From assembly GCA_030549495.1 (NCBI GenBank), contig JAUIRK010000731.1, forward strand, positions 62,001 to 126,000: a stretch of 64,000 nt of DNA. The letters run 5' to 3'. A program made the position numbers and the translations under genes. The stretch's first letter is position 1, and every line of letters starts with the position of its first letter. Shown in pieces: positions 60,401-64,000 of this stretch. Origin of the DNA: Nectonema munidae. Taxonomy: Eukaryota; Nematomorpha; Nectonematoida; Nectonematidae. The notes beneath the pieces are model-generated. The model saw nothing but the letters and a program-made list of their open reading frames with translations. It was not told the origin of the DNA and made no database searches.

Positions 60401-60891
60401 TAACTTGTGTATTTTAATTTAACTACTTCAGTTACAGTAATCAACGCGGATGAACCATTTTATCTTTAATGATTCTTTCTTATAAAGTTATATGCTATAA
60501 AAATATTTCTCGTGCTCAAAAACTTTTGGGCTCTTCTTCAAATTCGTGTCTACGGTATTGCATCGAATAAACTATAGTATAGCTGAAAATCTGACTGATT
60601 TTATTATATCAAATCAAATGGGAATTTATAAATAAAGATATAGATTGAGAAATTTCAAATTTTGGGGATAGGAGGTTTTTCATATTAGCTTCAATGCAAG
60701 GTGTTTGTTGTAAAGACGTTTTTCCTATCCCTAGGAATAACTCCTATGTGGCAGTTGATACAGGCGATTCTTCCAACGGAGGGCGATGTCAAGATCAGCC
60801 TTGTTTTCGCTAATGTAAGTGATGACGACATCTTGCTAAAGAGTGAGATTGAAGCAATGGCCCAGAAGTACCCGGACCAGTTCTCGTACTG
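42290..60891 (+). CDS. CYB5R: NADH-cytochrome b5 reductase, membrane-anchored (gene incomplete at 3' end)
   Basis: Four coding exons: 42290-42471, 54586-54742, 58794-59016, 60735-60891 (719 nt, 239 residues plus two bases). The enzyme is known to pass electrons from NADH via FAD to cytochrome b5 for lipid desaturation and related reductions, on the cytosolic face of the ER or outer mitochondrial membrane. Residues 11-25 form a hydrophobic anchor followed by basic residues. The FAD-binding barrel carries RPYTPCS at 94-100 and GGKMSQYL at 126-133. GPLGHIEY is at 146-153. The NADH-binding signature GGTGITP at 185-191 spans the exon 3/4 junction. Human CYB5R3 has about 300 residues, so roughly 60 C-terminal residues lie beyond the window. 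RPYTP and PKFPDGGKMSQYLES place it with CYB5R rather than nitrate reductase. Every junction keeps the frame. Confidence 0.95.
43090..45600 (+). mobile_element. jerky-like transposon, split by a hAT insertion
   Basis: Left part: INAVEAWRNVNEWRK at about 43110, then GALPGTKFNRSKSR at about 43355, HICESVIRKCERYNIKFICL at about 43510, a PPNSAHYT/LLDVAYFKPLKVTWRKIL stretch at about 43560-43640, and LISGFRKCGIVPLDQ up to 43806. Right part resumes at 44991 with SLPSGKSSTINDDVSAVDNS, then a frame 45110-45415 with TPGKSVSIEDLD and an acidic segment. This left-right order is that of jerky-type transposases common in insects. Frame changes and missing N-terminus make it dead. Its terminal repeats were not found. 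Confidence 0.82.
43807..44990 (-). mobile_element. hAT transposon inserted in the jerky-like element
   Basis: The terminal repeats are CAGGGTTTCCCAACC at 43807 and, inverted, GGTTGGGAACCCCTG ending at 44990, the CAGGGGTTCCCAACC type of hAT-Charlie/Zaphod-like families. The minus strand carries the C-half of a transposase: VRWLSRGNTTVLLFVLR-like at about 44825, DGNFILYLAYLSDILE at about 44730, and FGMCDNVASLGEGKHI at 44550. Interrupted by frame changes. The 8-bp duplication is not clear (CCTTAGAT against CCTACCCA). Confidence 0.87.
45787..45810. repeat. (CATA)n microsatellite
   Basis: About six ATAC/CATA units. Confidence 0.85.
45840..46130. repeat. Left arm of a large inverted repeat (right arm 51830-52150)
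   Basis: The words GGAGGCAT, ATAGATGTTTAGTAGGTGTT, TACTTTTAAGAATATATAGG and GGAGGCATCAACTGATT recur in reverse complement and in reverse order at 51840-52110. The segment 45975-46105 holds a GATATAAAATNGAAGGAGGC unit twice in tandem; the right arm shows the same doubling. Confidence 0.75.
46240..48090 (-). mobile_element. piggyBac-type transposon with GTCCTTATATGAGGAC ends
   Basis: The left end CTGTCCTTATATGAGGACGT follows TTAA (46236-46239). The right end is ATGTCCTCATATGAAGACAG, its inverse, at 48071-48090; the flank TAAT may be a mutated TTAA. The transposase starts on the minus strand at 47931 (MGEGIPFDTLKEACEYVS). It contains GVDLVKKTLSRNRFQKIKSY at about 47340, HLSVDEVMVS near 47150, and KQYIRGKPIRFGFKFGGLCD with YCLNFNVYTGKS at 47130-47020. 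It ends in a Cys-rich finger CTRKPRTYCKKCLITFCVGC at about 46370-46310. About six breaks. The near-palindromic end motif also occurs alone at 51603-51620. Confidence 0.87.
48129..49640. repeat. 1.5-kb palindrome built of minisatellite (foldback element)
   Basis: The outer ends CTCATAACCTGTACGGTTGA (48129) and TCAACCGTACAGGTTATGAG (to 49640) are inverse. The arms run inward through GCGGGTAGACAACTTGCGTG and a tandem of about 27-bp units of type CTCCAACCTGTATACTACGA (six in the left arm). Next come a CGGGGAGACGATG segment, AT-rich units of 160 bp, and the innermost TTGGCTCCCCTTACTTTT at about 48970. The spacer is about 50-60 bp (around 48993-49048). The left arm is about 860 bp and the right about 590 bp because the left has additional 160-bp copies (starts 48613, 48773, 48914). 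No coding sequence. It directly follows the piggyBac end. Confidence 0.92.
49641..50200. other. AT-rich intronic stretch
   Basis: No recognisable gene or repeat copy; a CACACACGCGTGC word at about 49970 is the only GC-richer spot. Confidence 0.4.
50203..50840. repeat. Diverged tandem duplication, about 320-bp unit
   Basis: 50203-50520 and 50525-50840 share, in the same order, CGTACATT, AAATTTATTAGAAAAAT, ACTGACCTATACTACTGACC, AAAAAGTAAAAAATA, TATTAATTTTCG, AAAACATATT and GCTGACCTCAC-type blocks, with many substitutions and small gaps. Confidence 0.8.
50841..51602. other. AT-rich intronic stretch
   Basis: No gene seen. GTTATTGTCTCCCCGGAGTT at about 51252 shares the GTCTCCC word with the palindrome and with 55840-55860. 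Confidence 0.4.
51640..51821. mobile_element. 182-bp MITE with TTAA target
   Basis: TTAA at 51636-51639 and 51822-51825. The ends GTGAAAAATCATCCTTGCCT and, inverted, GAAAAATCGCCTTTGCCTCC continue with CTACATAAGCAAA on both sides. Lies inside the right part of the large inverted-repeat structure. Confidence 0.85.
51830..52150. repeat. Right arm of the large inverted repeat (left arm 45840-46130)
   Basis: Reverse-complement counterpart of the left arm, with AGTTACGTTGATGCCGCCTT and AGTTAAGTTGATGCCTCCCT as its doubled unit, followed by GTAAAACGGTAATACCTATC. Confidence 0.75.
52430..53160. repeat. Dispersed repeat, copy 1 (copy 2 at 60230-60660)
   Basis: Blocks shared in order with 60230-60660: AAAAACATTGCC/GAACTA, AAAGCATTAAAT-like, GACTTGATTCTTTAAAT, and a CGCTCAAAAATGTATGGG/CGTGCTCAAAAACTTTTGGG block. 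Also shared: CTTCAAATT, then TTATATCAAA and GGGAAGTTAATGAA/GGGAATTTATAAA. Diverged and gapped. Nature unknown. Confidence 0.5.
53463..53487. repeat. (GAT)n microsatellite
   Basis: Eight TGA/GAT triplets in a row. Confidence 0.92.
53794..53900. mobile_element. 107-bp MITE (family 1, copy 2)
   Basis: Inverted copy of 17245-17352: CCCTTTGAGGCATGGG at the left, GACACTGGTGTCCCATTGTG and CCTGAAAGGG at the right. TTAA follows (53901-53904); the left duplication is CTAA. Confidence 0.88.
54586..54742 (+). CDS. CYB5R: CYB5R coding exon 2
   Basis: Acceptor GCTTTTCGCTAG; begins by completing the Arg codon of exon 1. Encodes FRFVLDEPEKQLGLPLGKF through MRPYTPCS (FAD contact) to YFDLVVK. Donor GTCAAG|GTTCTT is GT but off consensus. 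Exon codons are GC-rich. Confidence 0.95.
54913..55215. mobile_element. 303-bp hAT MITE in CYB5R intron 2
   Basis: The ends CAGTGGTTCTCTACTTTT and, inverted, CAGGGTTTCTCAACCGGGG are of hAT-Charlie type. An 8-bp duplication CAATTAGC/CAATTATC (54905-54912, 55216-55223) differs at one base. No coding capacity. Confidence 0.88.
55216..55860. other. AT-rich part of CYB5R intron 2
   Basis: Repeated phrases of the type CTCGTCTCCCCATTTTTATT/TTTCAAATCAAACACGGAGC occur at about 55480, 55575 and 55690, an ill-defined tandem of about 100 bp. Confidence 0.4.
55870..56180. repeat. Partial copy of the 48.1-49.6 kb foldback sequence
   Basis: CTGTACGGTTGAACGCGGGT at about 55905, GTAGACAACTT, TTTGCAATTTGCACGATTTT, ATCAAAGAATCGAAAAATAT and CTTTCTGTTCATATTTTGCT occur in the order of the left arm, but the minisatellite part is missing. 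There is no inverted partner. Confidence 0.85.
56800..57706 (-). mobile_element. hAT transposase remnant (DUF4371-like)
   Basis: The minus-strand frame 57706-57521 begins MLLIDESSDISVKKHLCISV, the catalytic-entry motif (L-x-x-DESxDIS) of hAT transposases of the type related to ZMYM and EPM2AIP1 proteins. Downstream pieces in other frames include LNRCLNSDLPRQKYK at about 57490 and the frame 57038-56805. Broken in many places. No ends found. Confidence 0.65.
57707..58793. other. CYB5R intron 2, 3' part
   Basis: CAGTGTTTCCCAAACGTAGG at 58421 resembles one hAT terminus, but no partner end was found. The last 200 bp before exon 3 are GC-richer. No other feature. Confidence 0.4.
58794..59016 (+). 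CDS. CYB5R: CYB5R coding exon 3
   Basis: Acceptor TTGCTTTAG. Encodes IYRRNVHPKFPDGGKMSQYL (FAD contact at GGKMS), GPLGHIEYLGKGTF, a lysine- and glutamate-rich insert, then GMVAGGTG, the start of the NADH-binding signature. Donor GGCACTG|GTAAGC. 223 nt, ends in phase 1. Confidence 0.96.
59525..59651 (+). repeat. 127-bp dispersed repeat, copy 2
   Basis: About 96% identical to 27003-27129, same strand. Here it follows a poly-C run and CCAATAATTTTCTATAAG, not a LINE stop. Confidence 0.85.
60230..60660. repeat. Dispersed repeat, copy 2 of 52430-53160
   Basis: Same order of blocks as copy 1, with gaps; see that entry. Confidence 0.5.
60735..60891 (+). CDS. CYB5R: CYB5R coding exon 4
   Basis: Acceptor TATCCCTAG; completes GGTGITP and continues MWQLIQAILPTEGDVKISL, then FANVSDDDILLKSEIEAMAQ and DQFSYW, matching the NADH-binding half (LLFANQTEKDILL type in vertebrates). 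Donor TACTG|GTAAGT, phase 2. The following exon is not in the window. Confidence 0.95.
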
Positions 60892-61819
60892 GTAAGTCTG
60901 TCTTACTTTACACTTTTCCAGTACAAACTGTCTTCAGCTTTTTAAGCAAGCAGGGAGGGAAGCCAGCGAGCGATGACCCTTATATATACGCATTTTAGGG
61001 TACGGCAAAAAAGTACGAAATCTTTATTTCAAATACACAGAACGAATAATAAAATTGATCCAGGCTCCACTACGCTTTTTTGTTAGCAAATTGGTAAATA
61101 GATTTTTGTGGATCTTAGATGGAAGCTTACTATCTTTTCATAGATTCGTAACGTTTTACAAAATGCAACTCGTATAAATGCGATGAAAATACGGGTATTC
61201 GTTAGTCCTTCAATTATTATTTGGAATTAGTGTTTACTTTTAGTTACACGCATAAGGAAATGCGGTGCTATATAAGGAGTGATAACGTTTTGCACTGGAG
61301 TATTGTCCTTTTTTACAAAGGCGATAATGATTTGATCCTTCGAAGATATATCACATGCTGCTAAAAGGATTAGGCTTCTCTTTTAGTAGAGGTCTACCCC
61401 TAAAATAAAGAAGAGAAACCTTTAAAAAAAAGCTATCACATGCTGTTTATATACATTTTAGCTAAATTTTATTTATAATATATAGAGATTGCGGCTGAAG
61501 GGTCATCATAAAGTTTTTAGGTTAAGTGAATAGGAAAATAGTTTTAAAAAACGTTATGGATGAAATCCGTAAGTTGTAGAGTGATATTTCGCGTTCTCAA
61601 TGCTTCTTCAGACACAAGACCCCCTAGGTTACACTATCTCGTTATTAGTGTAATCTATCATTTCGAAAAAGAGAATTTCTGAAAATACTCACAGCGAAAA
61701 ATATAGAATTGTAGTAGGAATATATCAAGCGTGCTATGATAGCTTTTGAAAATGAGATTCTAGGTAACGATTTTTCATCTAACCAGTACAATTTTACTTT
61801 CAAATAACACTATTACATG
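60892..61819 (+). other. CYB5R intron 4, first part
   Basis: AT-rich, no coding sequence; a short hairpin near 61375-61425 (TTTCTC/GAGAAA-type arms). The intron continues to the window end. Confidence 0.5.
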
Positions 61820-62110
61820 ACAGGATGAAATGTCTAATTTTGTTAAAGAGAAGTTGGTTGAAATTCTGCAAAAGTGAAAGTTTCTATCCAGGTTGATAAG
61901 AGCACAATTCATGAGCAAACTATCCTTCTGATCTATATCAGATTCATTTATGAAAGTGAAATTAGGAAAAAAATGTCTAAATTAAATGTTTACCTGAAAT
62001 CAATCAGTGAGGTAATTCTGTATTTTAATGATAAAATATTATATTGACTAATTTGATCAATATTGACTCAGATGGGGCTGCATCCATTAGTAGAAAGTGA
62101 AAGACTGTTT
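61820..62110 (+). mobile_element. hAT transposase remnant, plus strand
   Basis: Pieces DEMSNFVKEKLVEILQK and, in the next frames, RFIYESEI and TDGAAS-like read as the catalytic entry of a ZBED5-type hAT transposase. It abuts the minus-strand hAT that follows, so two related copies lie head to head or one is a rearranged part of the other. Confidence 0.45.
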
Positions 62111-62149
62111 CTTGGAATTTATTGAGCAAAACTTCAATGGCTTCCTTGA

Positions 62150-63826
62150 GGCTGATGATTTTTCATCAATTTTCTGATTTCTGGCTCCATATATGTAAGC
62201 TTGAGCCTTAAATCACCCGTTTCTTCTATTTTCAATTTATTTCTTTGAATAATCTGAATCCTGCTTCTACCAAGTATGTCGAAGGAAATGCGAAAAACAA
62301 AAATCTAATTTTTTCCCAAAGATTCGGGTACAACAAGCGATTCTTTAGCCAGAATTTCTCATAACCTGACAAGGTAAACAAGGCTTTAGCTTCAATGTCA
62401 TTTTGCAAATCTATCATTTCTTCTTGAAGTTTTAGTTAATTTCCCTAGCATCAAACTTAAAAGGATCAAAACGCCATTCAGGAACTTGAACATTAATTAA
62501 ATCTTCAAATCTCTTTGATATTTCAGACTTTAACATACTTAAATGACTTGTGTATACTTTTATAGCATTCTCATTAAATTTAAAGCCCTCTTTGCATATC
62601 AAATCAAGATTCGGAAATTGGTGAAAATTATGACGCGATATACTCGAAGAAAACATGTCCATTTTGTTTATAAAAGCGACAATAACTCCTTTAGCTTTTA
62701 TTAGATTTGATGATGGTCCTTGCAGTTTTAAATTGATATCATTTAACTTCGCAAAAATATCAGCCAGATATACAATGTCACTTTTGATTAGGCTTATTTT
62801 GTCAAAAGTTTCACTGTCCTCTTTCTTGAAAAAATCCAGAATACTGTCATAAAGATCGAAAAATCTTTGAAGACAATTACCCTTGGAAAGCCACTTTATT
62901 TCGGTATGCATTAAAAGGGTGGTAAAATTCTCTTCATTATCTTTGCAGAGACTTTGAAAAATTCTATCTTTGTGTGAACTCGTCTTTATTTTATTTATTG
63001 CTTTGATTGCAATTTGCAACGATTCAGAAAGACTAGCTGACATAAGTTTACTAGCCAGGTGTTGTCTATGAATCACACAGTGAACTGTAAGAATAGCTGG
63101 GCAAATTCTCTTTAAATGCGCTAAAAATCCTCTGTATCGCCCGACCATTGATTGTGCGCCATGTTTTTTTCAAGAAAATAACTTTCAACAGACTTAAAAA
63201 TAATTGAATCTTTTGTATCACTGGTTAAAGACCTTGCAAATAAAAATTCTTCTGTTAATTCTGAATTGTTATTAATGAATCTTACATATGAAAGCAAAAT
63301 TGATTGGCTGTTAATCATAGTAGATTCATCGACTTGTAACACAAATTCTGTACATCTTAATGGTTTCTATGTTTTTTGACATTTCATTTATTCTGGATAA
63401 TACAGTATTATTACTCAAGGGTATCATGGAAAGTAGATTTTTTCACTTGGGCCAATCATGATATCAACAAAGTCTTTGATACAAGGTAATATCAAATTTT
63501 CTCCAATACTGTGCGCCTTACCAGACTTTGCAATTAGGAGAGAAATTTTATAAGAAGCCTAAAGGCCTTTTTCAAGGTTACTTGAGTTTCTGAAAGTTTT
63601 CATACTCATGCACTGCTTTTCATATTTTTTAAAGTTTTTGAAATAAAGTTCGTTCTTATTTACTTTATCTTAAATAGTAACTTAATCGAGATGGCTTCAT
63701 TGCTTCGTTTGAAAAAGTTTTTCCACCAACTACACAATGTGGTAGTTTTTTATTAGAAGGGCACTTGATAAAACCGAGTTTTAGATATTCTGAGGAATAG
63801 TGACGAAGCTTTTTATTTTCAGACAT
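62150..63826 (-). mobile_element. hAT transposase pseudogene with BED finger (ZBED5-like)
   Basis: Starts at 63826 (MSENKKLRHYSSEYLKLGF) with a BED finger that has lost its second cysteine (PHCVVGG where CxxC is usual) and keeps SNEAMKPSRL. Then LQVDESTMINSQSILLSYVR at 63340-63280, FARSLTSDT, the long open frame 63148-62432 with HCVIHRQHLASKLM, HTEIKWLSKGNCLQRFF and VPEWRFDPF, and FAFPSTYLVEAGFRLF at about 62280. About six breaks. Family order is complete, ends not found. Confidence 0.88.
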
Positions 63827-64000
63827 TTGTATCAACAAAAAATGAGAGATAGTGAGAACAAAAAGTATCTAAAATTTTAATGAAAGTTAAATATATTAAA
63901 AAATACAGACAAATATAATTCATAAGTTTGCTTAAGTTGCATAAAAGCTGAACTAACACCTAAGGAATTATGAAAACTTATGAGTTTGAATGTGTTGTAA
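63827..64000. other. Window end, AT-rich
   Basis: Presumed 5' flank of the hAT and CYB5R intron 4. Nothing else seen. Confidence 0.4.

Larger units (their letters stand above)
59017..60734 (+). other. CYB5R intron 3 (1.7 kb)
   Basis: GTAAGC to CCCTAG. Contains the 127-bp dispersed repeat (59525-59651), a poly-C run at about 59483 next to CAATAATTTTCTA, the phrase GGATGTGCGTCCC at about 59795, and the 60230-60660 dispersed repeat. Confidence 0.85.

Noticed and set aside
54586-60891. Nitrate reductase as an alternative to CYB5R
   Set aside because: The domain is shared, but the N-terminal membrane anchor directly before the FAD barrel and the absence of molybdenum and cytochrome domains upstream fit CYB5R.

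Overview
The window looks like AT-rich nuclear DNA of an animal, most likely an arthropod. It has kilobase-scale GT-AG introns, short GC-richer exons, no operons and a very heavy load of DNA transposons. The arthropod inference rests on one repeat family I recall as multicopy in arthropod genomes (13.86-14.53 kb) and on the transposon mix; it is not certain. No rRNA, tRNA or CRISPR was seen.

Host genes. (1) Gene A, plus strand, ends at 6209: two exons (3515-3617, 6033-6209) join in frame and encode the conserved C-terminus of a protein I cannot name. (2) Gene B, minus strand: exons 22325-22144 and 16006-15789 join in frame, with an AATAAA just past the stop; also unnamed. Genes A and B converge tail to tail. 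(3) A membrane-anchored NADH-cytochrome b5 reductase (CYB5R), plus strand: coding exons 42290-42471, 54586-54742, 58794-59016 and 60735-60891. All junction phases agree. The last part of the gene lies beyond 64 kb. Its 12.1-kb first intron is packed with transposons.

Mobile DNA by region. 0.1-1.7 kb: decayed jerky/Tigger-like transposon. 7.34-9.26 kb: Tigger/pogo element with both TIRs, TA duplication and subterminal repeats. 9.4-9.8 kb: piggyBac remnant. 9.97-10.21 kb: perfect-looking foldback. 10.24-13.79 kb: pogo-like element with an intron-containing transposase, carrying a second transposon with GGGG ends inside that intron. 13.86-14.53 kb: the multicopy family. 16.07-17.03 kb: deleted hAT with an exact 8-bp duplication. 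17.8-19.1 kb: purine-rich island, possibly another copy of the multicopy family. 19.9-20.5 kb: piggyBac remnant. 20.6-20.9 kb: hAT MITE. 23.5-27.0 kb: a three-level nest (LINE containing a retroelement fossil containing a piggyBac). 28.3-29.7 kb: piggyBac. 32.8-34.6 kb: BED-finger hAT. 38.1-40.3 kb: jerky-like element with a Cys-rich tail. 40.3-41.0 kb: hAT. 41.3-41.75 kb: GIY-YIG endonuclease piece of Penelope type. Inside CYB5R intron 1: jerky-like element split by a hAT (43.1-45.6 kb), then a 6.3-kb structure flanked by inverted repeats (45.84-52.15 kb) holding a piggyBac and a 1.5-kb palindrome built of minisatellite. Further hATs lie at 54.9, 56.8-57.7 and 61.8-63.83 kb.

Four short MITEs with TTAA targets form two families (17.2/53.8 kb and 21.7/37.2 kb), consistent with mobilisation by piggyBac-type transposases.
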